From positions 1 to 64,000 of the forward strand of contig CALYDD020000394.1 of the NCBI GenBank assembly GCA_944472135.2: DNA of 64,000 bases, read 5' to 3'. Shown here in pieces: positions 10,320-23,402 of the stretch (position 1 is its first letter; each line of letters opens with the position of its first letter). Source of the DNA: Trichobilharzia regenti. Taxonomy: Eukaryota; Platyhelminthes; Trematoda; Strigeidida; Schistosomatidae. Position numbers and translations under genes: made by a program. The notes below the pieces were generated by a model, which was not told the origin of the DNA, ran no database searches, and worked only from the letters and a program-made list of their open reading frames with translations.

Positions 10320-11307
10320 TTTAACTATTTCTTATTTTTATATTATTATATCCTTTAATTCCTGGAGGAGCATAGGGCTTCAGCTGCCATTGCCATCTGT
10401 TTTCGGCCAACTTTTCATTTCGCTCCATATCTCTCCACATGCTTTCATCTCCTCTTCTCATCTTCTCCTCCATGTCACCCTTGAAATAACGACCAAGTCG
10501 GCACTTCCCTTTCGGTTTCTATTCGAGCAATGGCCTCTCCCGTAAGGTCACTTGATATTTTCCTCAGTGTATGACCAATCCATCTCCATTTCTTCCTGCA
10601 TATTTTTTCGCAATAGATTCCTGGTTGGTTTGCTCATGACCAGAGATCCCTGTTGCTGATCTCTTCTGGCCGGCCATCCGATCTCGAGTATTGAGCGAGG
10701 ACAACTGTTGATGATGGTGTGGAGTTTGTTTGAAATGCTTTTTATGACTCGCCAAGTCTCTGATCCGTAAAGTAGCACTGACTTCACATTAAAGTTGTAA
10801 ATCCGGATCTTATTTTTGTTGCTGAGTGCTGTTGACCTCCACAGAGATTTGAGAGTAATGAAAGCTTGTCTTGCTTTTCCGATTCTGGCTTTGATATCCT
10901 CGTCAATTCTGCCTGTAGTTGAAACGATAATTCTCAGGTACCTAAATAAGGTTGTTCCTTTCAGGTTCTTCCCACTTATGCTGGCTGAATGTTGTCTGTA
11001 GTTGTTGCTGTTGGTGTTGGCCAGGAATTTCCATCACCTCTGTTTTATTTATTTATTCCCTTGAAGTGCTATCTTTTATGCTTTTTCTGCCAGCTTGTTG
11101 CTTTTCACTTGCATATCTTCCAGTTTGTGGGAAATCAGACATATGTCATCATCGGCAAAGTCCAGATCCTCCAAGTTTTTTGTGTGATTTTCTCTTATTC
11201 CTGTTTACTCATTGCCTGTTGTCTGTCACATTATCCAGTCTACTGCAATCAGGAAGACCTTTGGCGATAGTAGACACCCTTGCCTCACTCCCGTCCCCAC
11301 TTGGAAT
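10320..11307 (-). mobile_element. RTE-like LINE 3' fragment inserted in left arm
   Basis: On the minus strand this encodes the end of an RTE-type reverse transcriptase, broken by frameshifts. FADD is visible near 11,150, and KSVLLYGSETWRV and the C-terminal helix region lie near 10,560-10,787. The element ends at its 3' side in a conserved GGCTTCAG/GAGGAACATAGGGC stretch (plus-strand view) and an ATTATT-rich tail at 10,325-10,350. The right arm has no copy, so it integrated after the duplication or was lost there. The 5' end is truncated near 11,307. Members of this family are abundant in schistosomes (family knowledge). Confidence 0.8.
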
Positions 11308-12590
11308 TTAGCTGTATATAGTAGAAACCAAAATTGCTTTCCTCAGTTTACATCAAAACACATCGGCTCTGCTCAATACAAACTAGAATGAACTTGAGGT
11401 GGTGAATTGTCTCAATCTATCAAACCATCCACATCTTCTATAACAATGATTTCTAATCAACAAATGACCAGTAATCGCTATTAAATGAAAGCTTCATTTC
11501 AGATGGTGCGGTAACACACAGTACAGATATTCCCCGTGAGTTCTGTTGCAAAATGCTTCATTTTCTTGCAGGATCGACAAGTGAAATACCAATCTGCATT
11601 ACAGATTGTGAGGCGGTATTGGTGCATATGCCGACAAATCACACACTCGGAGATATTTTCCTCTCGATTATTCCACAACATTTTGTTGGAAAACAATCAG
11701 AAATGTGTGTGCGTTTGTGCAGGTATCAATGAATACTGCTGGATGAATAAACCAGTACACATTCAAGAAGAGCGCCGCCTAATCTACCATCTCTGTAAAG
11801 TGTCGATTGCATTGTAGGAATGAATACAAAATCTGCTTGCATATCTCTCCTATCAACCGTATCAACACGATATCCTCAATCCAAATAAACGAGCAACAGG
11901 CTACTTCATCTTAGAATGAATCTCTGGGTCATCAAATAATTCGTTCTGAGTTGTTAGCAGTGCTATTCAGGCCATCGCCTCACTATGGATGTGTCGAGAC
12001 AAAGTTCATTTACACGTAAAGCGATTGCTTTCCAGATGGAATGTGCAGGTCTCTGTATTCTTACTGGTGTTCAGTGAATATACTTGCAGCAGATATTTAT
12101 GATTATGAATGCAAAGAGGAGAATAATTGTCGAGATTTTCGGAAGTGGAGATTGTAAACAACACCAGTGATAGTTTGAGGGAGATAAGGAATAGCTATCT
12201 CACTGTTACACAAACCTTCACCATAAGTTCAGATATGTTTTACTCTTTCATAACTTGTACTGTTGGTAGTGAGTCTATAATTTCTACGAGACAGTAAATA
12301 ACATCTTGTGAGCATATCCAAATGAACCCTACAACTATTTCATTTACAAGAATAGTGGTCAAAGACTACCTCATATATGTAGTGCCAACATCGCTAACAT
12401 CGAAATCAGAAAGTAGTCGTCTTGGAAATCTTCCTTTATTTTGTAAAGGAATATGTTCCATCCCTTCTTGAATTGAAGGCAATTAGATTGCTGAATGTTA
12501 TAGTGTCACCTTCTTCCTGAGTTATTCAACCAATATGTGATCGCAATTACTTTCTTCTGTTCAAATTTTGTAGGCGGATTCCAACTTGAG
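11308..12590. other. Inner left-arm sequence without recognised gene
   Basis: It matches 20,605-19,360 in reverse, with similarity declining after about 12,450. The part around 12,200-12,590 also has a diverged direct copy at 33,860-34,205. No supported gene. Confidence 0.55.
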
Positions 12591-14544
12591 ATATAGGTTT
12601 TATCTATTTTACTACTCGCTCAACGATTCCACACTCTCAGAAATTCGAAATTTAGCAGGACATATTGATGTCAGCTGATTACACGAATTGTGTGACACTT
12701 AATCTCCTTATTCGACTTCACCAAAACGGGCTAGCAGAAAATTCAGTACGAGCATCAAAGAGTGTCACAGTGAGTCCTTTCAAGCTGGAGTGACGAGAAG
12801 ATAACTTCCTACTTCAATATCTCAATTCGGATTCTCAAATACAAATAGCAATGAAAGTACTGCTAAGCTAATCAAATCTTGAATTCTCCGAAGCTACCTA
12901 GTGTCTATGATTTCTGGTGAAAATTATTTTCCTGGGAATGATCAAGGATCCTGTGTGGTAATCATACTACAAGAAATGTAAAATCGAAAATCTTGTGAGT
13001 TCGGTAACAGAAATATTATGATGGAAATTCAAAATCATGAAATCATATAGTCAGAGTATGTTATAGCAAATACGGTTAATTATTTACATACATTAGTGGT
13101 TACTTGGTTAACTAGTTCAGATCATTGTGGAAACCGTGGCGTCCGAGATATTGTGAGATTCGGAAGTTCACTCATTCGGAATGCTGTGGTTTATTCGTTA
13201 ATTAGTACCACGCTTGGATTCTTATTCCAGGCGGTCACCAATGATAAAAACAGATAGTCCTAACGCAAAATTGTCACATAGGCCTTTGTGAGAGATTTTC
13301 AGACGTGAATGAATTCCTGATGTCCTTATTACTGAAAATGGTCTTCATTGCGGATGCTACCACCTGTACAAAGCACTGAGTCATCCTAAATTCAACGGGC
13401 AGGCAGGAAATTCCGTACGATCAATAATGAGTGCCAGTGTTTAGAATGTGTACATAACTTCTTACTTCAAGATCATAATGTGAGATTGAAAGCATCCATG
13501 AATTTTCTACTGTAGATATGTGAAACCAACGAGCAGATTGTTGTCATCGTCAATTTTTGAATAGACGATGATAAAACGGTGACCATACCCATACAGACTC
13601 AGAATCAATTGGTGAGATTCGATTATTCTGATTATGAGGCTGAATATTCATTTGATCGAGTAGTTACTATTTGTAATCCAGGAAATTAGAAATAAACAAG
13701 GAGCTGAATGACCAGATCTTTTGACTAAGTCAAGTCCATTATCACTCACACAGAATGTGAAATTAAGTTTATGACATTCCTATAAATTTCATGATTTCAC
13801 CATCAGCGCTGCTTTTCAGACACAAGGAATGATTACATGAGATTGGCGAAATTTTACAGATATTCGATCGAAGTATTAATCATTTATCTACCAAAGTATA
13901 CACGTGACAAGCTGCCAACAAACATTGTGATGTTGGAATGTATGAATGATATAAGTGTATTTTCTGTACACTGTCACAGGAAACATTTATCAAGGCAATT
14001 CATATTCTTCAAAGCGAATTGACAATTCTGTATTTCGACGAATATAATTGACATCTAACCTTCTCCTTTGAACACTATGTGATGCTCACAGTGCTTCCAT
14101 TGATTAAAATATTCCAGTGTTGATACGTAGAGTGCATCACCTTATGTATGATTGTCAGTGAGATGTCATCAGGCTTCACACCTGCACAAGTCAAAACTAA
14201 CCCTATCACTACACAGTATCCTTTTCACGCCAGACTAAATGAGCATTCTTTCAGAATGTCAAAATTACAACGGGAGGGGGCTATATTCAAGATGTCAGTT
14301 GCTGCTTGTGACGGATAGTTCTGCTGCTCATATGTGTGTGGACTTGCTTAAATAGTTGTCCAAATAAAGGGTGATTCGAAAGTAAATAAATTTTTATCTT
14401 GGTAGGTAGTGCACCTGAAGTGACATCCACTGGAACGTGGAAACAGGACTTACCTATCTAACTTTCATTCTGGTGAATAATATTTTTGAAAATAAACACA
14501 TCCTGTCAATAAAACAAATCAAATAGGATCAAACTGTGATCATT
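12591..14544. other. Unassigned spacer sequence
   Basis: I see no gene. A diverged direct repeat about 670 bp apart is present, with about 12,720-12,860 resembling about 13,390-13,510. A short 61-residue ORF at 13,837 has no recognisable feature. Confidence 0.4.
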
Positions 14545-14735
14545 GTGGTGGCACGGTGGTTAGAACTGTCGTCAACCATACACATGGTCCGAGTTTAAAT
14601 CCCCTCCCGACGCACACCTCATATCTATTGTCGGCCTGCGAAATTTGGGCTACCGATATCCATGCTGAATATTTCATACTTGTATAAAAAAAATACAGTG
14701 TGGAATCGAGGTGTAATCAAAAAATAAATAAAAAT
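14545..14735 (+). mobile_element. tRNA-headed SINE with CR1-like tail
   Basis: This is the most complete copy of the SINE. The head has a box A-like TGGCACGGTGGTTAG and a weak box B-like segment (GAGTTTAAATCCC near 14,591). The body carries GCGAAATTTGGGCTACCGAT, and the tail GCTGAATATTTCATACTTGT and GTGTGGAATC before an A-rich end. The last 60 bases resemble the 3' end of the CR1-like LINEs at 41,303 and 7,500-7,590. This is the usual way a SINE borrows a LINE's machinery. Confidence 0.8.
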
Positions 14736-15913
14736 TTGTCATCAGCCGGAAATTCAGATGAAAGCCAGTCAAGCCAGAAGAAATATTGTTTGATTTCACT
14801 CTAAAGGATTTACAGCCTCATCTCCTTGGCCCATTCCGAATTTGTCAAAATTTTGTGCATTCATTGAATGTGATCCCGTTCATAACGTTTATTGGAGATG
14901 CTGAGTAATCTGAAAATGTGTTCATAAAGAAGCAGTTATTAGTCTTTCCTTGCCTTGGTAACTGGATGTCTTTTTATCTCTCCTCTGGTTACGTAATCTT
15001 TGTCTTCAACCTCACCTTCCTTTTCATAATCTGTAATTTTGCTTGTCTCTTGTTTCTGTGATTTGAGCTCAACTCAGTGCATTGTTTACCTAACTTATTA
15101 GTCACTATGCATCTAACGCACATCTCATCTTTATTATGTAACTCCCTTACCATTATATGCATACATTTATTTTGTTTTAACTTGAACTGCCCATGTAAAA
15201 ACAATATAAGCGCAATTTTCTGAGCACTGTTTACTAATTGTGGAAATTTCTGTCACCTGACAACATGTAAAATTTGCAGGTATGTTAAAAAGTTTCTGTA
15301 CTTAAACCTCAAAATTTATTTAGGCTGTAAGCAGGTGATGAGAAGCAAACGAAATAAATGATCGTACCAAATTATTCTGCACAAATCAATGTTGTTCTCG
15401 CTTTATTCAAATCTGAAAATGTTTCGTTCAACTGCAACACACTTTGAATATTTTACTTATTGGAGTGTTATTCCTCTTCTCCGTCACTCAGCTGATCTTC
15501 CAAACATCATGTTTATCGATGTCGCCTGTACAACGTTGACGTAAATACACGAGATTCACTCGCTCATCTCAAAGGCACATTTGATATGAGAGGGCAAAGC
15601 TAAGTCATTTTAACTTTAATGCGCTACGCATAGTCTGAACAGAAATCCAGATTCTCTATGGAAGATAATTAAACCAAATAAATCTCTTCACATTTGACTC
15701 AGATTCCGTTAGCTGATATATAATTATATCTGAATATTCACACATCTTGAATGTGATTTCTAATGAAGTTATTACTGAGAGTTTCATGAAGAATGGTGAT
15801 GGAATCATCAGCCATTAGAAAACAAGCCTCAAGCATCACTACGAATTCCACGTGGTGTTGTTTATTCCATAAAACACTAGGAATTTGACGTTCTGCTGTT
15901 TTCACTGTCTACA
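14736..15913. other. Unassigned spacer sequence
   Basis: No recognisable gene or repeat family was seen between the SINE and the LINE 3' end. A minus-strand 71-residue ORF at 14,989 is rich in Lys and Asn and shows no domain. Confidence 0.4.
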
Positions 15914-16017
15914 GATAATAATAATAATGATAATACCTTTATTCCATAACAGTACTTCCGATAGAGATACAAATGATATGCATTGGAAAGACGACATCCA
16001 TTTGTTCTACTGACCAT

Positions 16018-16284
16018 TTAACAAGTCAAAGGTTTCACGCCTAATGCTTTCTTTATCGGATAGAACACGAGCTTAGTAGGATATTGTTGAGTTTTTGTAC
16101 TTACTAGTGAGAGCATATAGTTTTCTAAATAGGCTTCTGGTTTTTCCTGAAGAGATGCAAAGGGAGAGTTGTGAATGAAGAGGGTGGTGTGAGTTACACA
16201 AATTGATATAGCCCATTTTTCACATGAGTTCATGTGCCTGTCAACCAGAATATTAACAAGCTGGTTACGTGGCATGTAGCTCAC
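16018..16284 (-). pseudogene. CR1-like LINE ORF2 C-terminal region
   Basis: Minus-strand residues include NQLVNILVDRHMNSCEKWA, parallel to NQMVNTMVDRHTMSCKKLA in the LINE copy at 41,487-41,906. It lies downstream of the RT in the same element and is separated from it by stops, so it is the broken C-terminus. Confidence 0.75.
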
Positions 16285-16538
16285 CCTGCTGCAAACCTTT
16301 ACACCTTGAGTTATTAGGTATAGTCTTTCTTCAGGAACCCAGGAGAAACTAAGAGTATGATAGGCAGAATACGGGAGTTAACGAATTGTAAAAGTAAGGG
16401 TTGGGCTATACCAGAATGTCTTAACTTCTTGATGTAGATGGTAAGACGGAATATTTTCTTAGAAATCATCAAGAGATGAGACGACAAGGAAAGATTAGCG
16501 GATAGAATTACACGTAGGCATTTTACTCCCGACTTGGT

Positions 16539-17693
16539 TTATATTTCAGTGCCATCAATGTTGCACACCTCGTGAGTGCTAACCAATTTGTTTAGGTCAG
16601 ATTTGTGCCTAAAGGTGAAAGTGACTGTTTGGCATTTGGACCGGTTTAAGGTGAGACCGTTTTCCTCGGATCGTTTACTGACTTTTGATGTAAAGCCGTT
16701 TAGTTTAGTGCAGTCACTTTGACATTTGACAGGCAAAGATACAGTTAGGTCGTCAGCATATTTGACAAAGTCAATGTCATTTGAAGATGGTAGGTCATGT
16801 AGAAAGAAGGAAAACAGAATTGGGGAGAGTACAGAACGTTGGTGGACACCAGCTTCAGTGAGCACAGCAGAAGAGGATTTGCCTTTGTATACGGTAAACT
16901 GCATTCTGTTTGAAAAGTAGGAATTCAACGATTTGGTGACCCAAGACTCAGTTTGTGTCATGGAGAGCTTATTTAGCAGGATACATCTAGGTACAGATTC
17001 GAAAGCAGAAGTGAAGTCAAGAAACACGCAGCGGACGTATTTGGCACCTTTATCTAATGATGAGACGATACTGTTGCGTAGGACGGCTGCAGAGTCTAAA
17101 TTACTTGTAACCTGTCTGTAGGGAAATTGTTTCGGGTCTTCAAAGCCTTTAAGAGAGGGTTCGAGTTTAAGAAGTACAAGTTTTTGCATAAGCCTTAGAA
17201 ACGGGGAAGTGATGGCGATGGGTCTGAACTTTACGTTCCTCCTATTGCCAGGTTTAGGGACAGGGACTATTTCAATGTCTATCCATGGGACAGGCACAAC
17301 GTTTTCGGATAAAGACGCATTTAGGCTGTTAGTTAGAGGAGAACTTGAAGCATCTGCGCATTGTTTTAGAACATATGCAGGTATATCATCAAGGCCAAGA
17401 CTACATGAGGGCTTAGGAGTTTTAAGACATTTTAAAACATCGATAGTGTGAAATTCCGGGAAGTTATCAGCTACATGACTAGTAACACTGGAAGCGGTTG
17501 TAGTAGAAGGAGAGCGTGTAAAAGACTGATTAAGTGCGTTAACATCATAAGAGGGAAAAATGGTCCATCGCTTACTATTGTCAGTAATTTCATTGAAAAG
17601 TTTCCACATGCTGATAGGAGATTTGCGTGAAAAAAAGTGTTTGCCTATAGATAGTAGCATTAGGATTTGTGATTTCAGATTTGATTTGAGCAT
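16539..17693 (-). CDS. CR1-like LINE reverse transcriptase, partial
   Basis: This is a 384-residue open stretch with clear non-LTR RT order. It has a LGLDDIPAYVLK segment (about residue 98), a fingers region with VPVPKPGNRRNVKFRPIAI (about 142-160), motif A FLDFTSAFESVPR (about 225), a motif B region GVHQRSVLSPILFSFFLHDL (about 281) and the catalytic box YADDLTVS (about 313). The endonuclease is missing through 5' truncation. The region upstream (17,590-17,817) continues the family sequence in another frame, so there is at least one frameshift. The protein would be the RT for target-primed reverse transcription. The open plus-strand frames at 16,726-17,630 are antisense shadows. Confidence 0.9.
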   Translation of the reverse strand: MLKSNLKSQILMLLSIGKHFFSRKSPISMWKLFNEITDNSKRWTIFPSYDVNALNQSFTRSPSTTTASSVTSHVADNFPEFHTIDVLKCLKTPKPSCSLGLDDIPAYVLKQCADASSSPLTNSLNASLSENVVPVPWIDIEIVPVPKPGNRRNVKFRPIAITSPFLRLMQKLVLLKLEPSLKGFEDPKQFPYRQVTSNLDSAAVLRNSIVSSLDKGAKYVRCVFLDFTSAFESVPRCILLNKLSMTQTESWVTKSLNSYFSNRMQFTVYKGKSSSAVLTEAGVHQRSVLSPILFSFFLHDLPSSNDIDFVKYADDLTVSLPVKCQSDCTKLNGFTSKVSKRSEENGLTLNRSKCQTVTFTFRHKSDLNKLVSTHEVCNIDGTEI

Positions 17694-17875
17694 TTATCTT
17701 TTTAGTTCCTAACTTATCTTTGAGTTTATATAATGTTTCTTTTGCCTGGGAAGTTGTTTGGGATGAGGAGACGAGAAGCGGTCGAGGCTTTTCAATAGTG
17801 TTTGTTTGGGACAGCATATGTCAAGTCAGAACATAAGATAATCCGTTATATTGGTGATTGAGTAGTTTTCGTTCT

Positions 17876-19359
17876 TCGACATTGAATGTAACGTGGCAGA
17901 GAATATGTTTCCAAGCGGAATCTGCAAATTCGTAATGTGAACTAGTGAAATAAACATGGCTGCGACTTGATCATCACTCCTTTTAAGAGTGACTCATTTA
18001 AAAGCGAATTCTCAATAATCTGCTAAGTATAAGAATTAAGTGGATTGACCGTTTACACCACTTCATATGAATGCTTTAGTGTAACACGTCAAAATGTCTG
18101 ACACATTCGTTTGCAAGTTACAACACTTTCGTTAAACGCTACTGAATGTTTTCACGCAGATGTGCTCAAATAATCAGTAAACGCAGTTAGGAATTCGCAT
18201 TTTCTGTGAAACGTTCTCACATATTGCTCTTGACCGTTTCACACAGTGCTCATTGTTTAACTTAAACTGCATATAAATTCATTGAATATGACTGCTAAGT
18301 GATCTCCAGCATCCACTCGTTGACTCTCCCACTGGGACTTATACGCATAAACGGTAGTAGTTTTTCGGAAAAGTTTTCGCAATGACCGACTCACAGGAAA
18401 ACAAACAACAACAACACAGACTGGACAGAATTTAGGCATTTCTGCTTGGCAGAATTAATTGTAATAGACAATCGTAATAGTCATCCGCTAAGTATCAAAT
18501 GACTTCTTGATCTCGGTTTTCATGCAAGTCCCACCGACATAATCTCGATGTAGTTATCAATATTCACGCCAAAACAGGCGTTGTCAAATGCAAATAGCTT
18601 GGTGACCATTTCGCTCAAGTGCCCACAGGAGAAGATTCTGTAGTGAGAACAAGCTTGTCTTTCTATGAGAAAGGCCTTAGGAAAGTTTGTCCATCGGGAA
18701 AGTTCAAAGTTCTCGCAAGACATCCTCATGTTCTTGTTCCCACTGTAATTGTTGACTGGATACAATATCAGAAAGTGACGCTAAGAGTCAAGTGAAATTG
18801 TGAGTGAATCTGGAGTAAGATTGTGGGTTTCGAATCCACGATTGGAGTGACAACATATAATTACATGTAGTTGCTTGAATTAGAGGTGTGAGCCGACTAG
18901 CAACAGGCCTGAAATCCTTGGAGTCCACAGAGTAAACTCAGCATGATACGGATGACAAAGCATGATGACATCCAGTCAATAACTTGTGCTAGAAGAATCC
19001 AAGTGGAGTACACCAGAAGCCAAGTCAAGCAGATTCTGCAAACAGGCATCATGCAAATATACTTTGAAAAATTATTTTGAGTCGACCAGCATGTACAGAA
19101 TACCTTCAGTTTCTGGTGTGGGACAGGTCTGTTGTAGTTTTTGAGGTTGTCAGCAAAAATTCTCGCTGTTTCCCCACCTGATTTTGATGGCATCATTGTA
19201 AGTGTCGCCGAATTCTGAGACCGAATTCTCATCAGTTAACCGTGTTGAACCAACTTGACCAACATCCTCTTAACTTCATTTCGCAGATGGTATAGGAGGA
19301 ATCGAAGCTATCGAACCGCAGGAACTTCGTATATATCATAGTGTATAGATCGGATTCTT
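17876..19359. other. Unassigned spacer sequence
   Basis: No recognised gene. At 18,829-18,850 a short GGTTTCGAATCCACG-like box B motif is present without a credible box A or cloverleaf, so I do not call a tRNA. Confidence 0.4.
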
Positions 19360-22300
19360 ATAAAACCTACAAACTTTGAACAATTGAGTAATCCAGGCTC
19401 ATCAAGACATTGAGTGAACCGTGATATTTGGACATCTACCAATCTGAGCGCCCCTAATTCAAGTAGGAATGGAACATCTTCCTTCACAAAGAAAGGAAAC
19501 TATCTTAAACAACCACTTTCTGATTTCGATGCTAGCGATGTTAGCATTACGCATAATAGGTAGTCTTTGACCAACTATTCTTGTAAATGAAATAGTTTAA
19601 GTGTTAATTTGGATGTGTTTACAAGATGTTATTAATTGTCTCGTAGGAATTATACACTCAGTACCCACAGTACAAATTTGTGAAAGAGTGAAACATATCT
19701 GAACTTATGGTGAAGGTTTTGTGTAACAGTGAGATAGCTATTTCTTACCTCCCTCAAACTATCACTGGTGTTGTTTACAATCTCCACTTCCGAAAATCTC
19801 GACAATCATTCTCCTCTTTGTATTCATAATCATAAATATCTGCTGCAAGTATATTCACTGAACACCAGTGAGAATACAGAGGCCTGCATATTCCATCTGG
19901 AAAGCAATCTGTTTACGTGTAAATGAATTATGTCCCGACACATCCATAGTGAGTCGATGACCTCCGCATCTTTTCTACGAACGAAATAATTGATGACCCA
20001 GAGATTCATTCGAAAATGAAATAGCCGATGGCTCATTCATTTCAAATGAGAATATCGATTAGATTCTGTCGATAGGAGAGATATGCGAACACAATTTGTA
20101 TTCATTCCTACAATGCAATCGACACTATACAGAGATGGTAGATTAGGTGACGCTCTTCTTGAGTGTGTACTGGTTGCATCATTCATCCAGCAGAATTCAA
20201 TTATAACTGTACAAGCCCACACATATATCTGATTGGTTTCCAACAAAATGTTGTAGAATCATCTAGAGGCAAATATCTCTGAGGATGTGACTTTTCGGTA
20301 TATGCAACGACGGTGCCTCACATGCTGTAGTGAAGATTGGTAATTCACTTGTCAATCCTGCAAGAAAATGAAGTATTTTGCAACAGAACTCTCGGGGAAC
20401 ATCTGTACTATATGTTACCACACCATCTGAAATGAAGCTTCAATTTATTGATGATTACTGGTTATTTGTTGATTAGAAATCATTGTTATAGAAGAGGTGG
20501 ATGGTTTGATAGAATGAGACAATTCACCACCTCAGGTTTATTCGAGTTTGTATTGAGCAGAATCAATGTGTTTCGATGTGAACTGAGGAAAGCAATCTTT
20601 GCTTTTTACTATATGCAGCTAAACATACATTCTCTGAGTAATGCACAGTTGAATGAAACGCTTACAGCAGCAGTCACTTGTCAATCACTTATCACAAACT
20701 TTCCGAGATTTGAGTCATCCCCACCTCAAAAAACACAACCACAGTCACATAACAATACACTACCAATGTTATCATCACAGAAGCACACTGAGACGCGACA
20801 AGATTTGTGGTAAACTAGGAATAAAGACAAGCGTTGTGCAAAAGTCAATAGGTGACATGCCATCAATGGGACGTTGACGTATGAATGCAACCTGAGAGGA
20901 AAGACGAGAATACCTACTTTGAATGCCTGTGAATATTAAACGATTTTTTGTTGTCCTCGAGCGCCATTGGCGGGCAAGTTTAATATCCGAGTGATTCGAT
21001 CGTGTAGAAGCTATAAGAAAAAGAGACAATAAGAAAAATGATAGTACAATACATTCATTGTTAAACGTTCGTTGATAGACTTTATACAGCAAATTGATTG
21101 TAACCGCTGAAGAATACAATTTCTTGTCATTCATTGTGTTTTGAAGTAAGAGTCGATAGTGTACGTAGTATGAGTGTCGATTCGAGCCTCTTCAGAACAT
21201 AGGGAACATACGGTTAACTTCCTTGACACCTACCGTGTTCGTTGAAATCTCGAATGTGCATGAATATTGCAGATACATCGTTGAGGTGTGAATGCGGACA
21301 ATCTTCTGTCAACTGCATGCTTCAGTTTTGAAGTAATCATCACTCTCCAAAACAACGCTCCAACGGATATCTCAATATCCAGTGGGCTGATCGACCTTCC
21401 AAGTCGTTAACCAACTCTCTCCTTATTGGAATATGAGGAGGAAGAAGAAGACGAAACCAGCATGAATGTTCCATCATATGCGTGTGATTGTATGTCAGTG
21501 TAAGAGCGACAACCAGTATTACCAATAAGACTACTGAAGAACTACAACTCTACTAGCTCTAGTTAGTTGAAATTGTATAAATAAAATATAAAAAATGATG
21601 AAATTTACAAATTATTGAATAAGAAAGTGACCTCTAAAATTCTTGTCAGCATCAATTACAACAATGTTGTTTTTAACAAACGTGGCATGTCCAGTCGTAC
21701 GACGACAGATTTTATTAATTAAGCCACCAGCTAATGAATAATCATGATCAATGATCACCAGTCTATGTGTGAGAGAGCAACTCTTCTAGTCTGTGTCCCC
21801 CTCTCAATACTCCGTTGTTTTTCTTACAGAATTATATGGCGTGATTTATTCTTTGAAATGAAATACGTTTTATTATCTATGTGACATTCCTGTGTATTTT
21901 GTAGATGTTTAGTTATCACACAAACATTCTCATTATCTTCATTTCACTTCACTTCGCTTATGTGAAACACAGTAATCCTAACGTTATTTCAAACAGAATT
22001 GCTGTGTAGTGATGCACACTTTATTTTGAGAATTATCTGCAGATATCGCTGGCTGATATTGAATAAGGGATGTGACTCGGCTTGCAGTGGGAATATTGGA
22101 TCCTAAGACAGTTACATCATCACTCACAATTTCTCGTGCAGTGATCAGTTTGAAAACACAAGGGTCACCCTATGTTGTCCTTAGGTATTCTTTCAGTCTT
22201 TTCATATCTGAAATATTCCAAGGATTAGCCATGCCACTTGTTATTCCCATGTCTAAGGCCAACGGACGAGTCTGTTGAGCATTGGCGTCTAGTGTTTCAC

Positions 22301-23402
22301 AGATCACTACAAAAACCTTCAGGTGGTGTTCAGTTAAGCGATATTTCCATCAGTCTACATGTGAAAGGAGATCTAGTGAATATATTTCATGCAACACCGA
22401 TTAAAGCAAAATATTCTGAAAATCCACTGTCACCATTCTTACTCCTGCTTGAATCCTTTGAGAAAATTTCTGCTTGATGAGTGTTGGGAGATGTGTCTCC
22501 CCATAATCATAGAAGATGTGTTCCGAGTTCTTCTATCTTCCAATCGCACAAAAACTGTTCAGGCTATTGACGTCTAAGTATTGAAGTTGTACCATCCTTT
22601 TGACATGAAACAGGTTGAGTGACAGTCATTTCACGACGAGTAAAGCATGTTTACAATGTAATCTACTCGAAACCTTATTACACTTCGTTATGTGAAGTCT
22701 TGAACGCGACTCACATTCTGCAGGGAGTTATGATGTAGCGAGTATTCACAGATATCATTTGTCACTTTGATTATTTGGAATTGAGTTTTCATTTCCGTAA
22801 ATACTTCTGAATGAAGTGTATGCAAAATTGAATACCGAATGCATTTTGAGGGGGATCTAAACGGGGATTTGAGGGTTTTCTTGAAAATCAGTCTACAGGA
22901 AATGCAGATCGAATGTTCGATACCTGAATTCGCATATTTTGGTGCCTTTTGGAAGATAGCCGATTCTGATCCACTTCTTATCCTCAATAATAAGAAGACT
23001 AATTCTCACTGTTGAAATCGATGGTGAAATGGAGAGAATCAGGTGTGTTCTCATGAATATGGATGTCCTTCGAGATTCAACGAGGAAAACACGAAATTAA
23101 TGCGAAAACCTGAAGGAATGTAAACGGTGCGAAAAAACTGATGGACGTTGAGCTGAGAGGTCATGCGGCAGCTAATAATCTGAACAACAGCGTATCAATT
23201 TCACCTAGAAAGGCCTTCTTTTCAAATGGGCTCCGGGTCAATGTCTACAGCTGACAAATAATCAGTGGATGTGTGAAGAATGAACAGCCATCAATTCAAT
23301 GTGTGTTCCTTTCGAGGTAGTTATATTGGCAGCACGATGTGTACACTTTCCAAACACATCTGTGAACATTAGCTGGCTTCGTTTGTAGAACGATAATGCA
23401 AT
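19360..23402. other. Inner right-arm sequence without recognised gene
   Basis: It is collinear in reverse with 7,591-12,590 minus the left-arm RTE insertion. Short ORFs mirror those of the left arm (22,072-22,477 plus; 22,688-22,987 and 20,775-21,134 minus). None has a recognisable domain. Confidence 0.5.

Larger units (their letters stand above)
1..12590 (+). repeat. Left arm of large inverted duplication (truncated by window start)
   Basis: This stretch is repeated in reverse orientation at about 28,500 down to 19,360. Matching landmarks in order are 10-80 with 28,405-28,480, the SINE at 3,573, the family C PLE at 3,722, the CR1-like 3' end at 7,063, 8,005-8,920 with 22,987-22,072, 9,467 with 21,525, 9,859 with 21,134, and 12,420 with 19,490. 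Similarity is high in the outer parts and fades gradually past 12,450. The left arm carries three insertions absent from the right arm (81-1,991; 6,959-7,055; 10,320-11,307) and a 730-bp stretch (about 5,507-6,236) that the right arm lacks. Because homology reaches base 1, the true outer end lies outside the window. Confidence 0.9.
15914..17875 (-). mobile_element. CR1-like LINE, 5'-truncated, in the spacer
   Basis: The 3' end lies at 15,914, with an AATAAAGG-type terminus and an ATT-rich microsatellite on the minus strand. It extends to about 17,875, where alignment with the LINE at 43,421 stops. It encodes RT and a C-terminal domain but no endonuclease. The 3' UTR segment at about 16,019-16,080 matches the fragments at 7,063 and 23,935. 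Confidence 0.85.

Noticed and set aside
16726..17630. Series of plus-strand ORFs
   Set aside because: They are antisense to the CR1-like RT, whose motifs are unambiguous on the minus strand.
18820..18850. Box B-like GGTTTCGAATCC as a tRNA gene
   Set aside because: No box A at the right distance and no cloverleaf.
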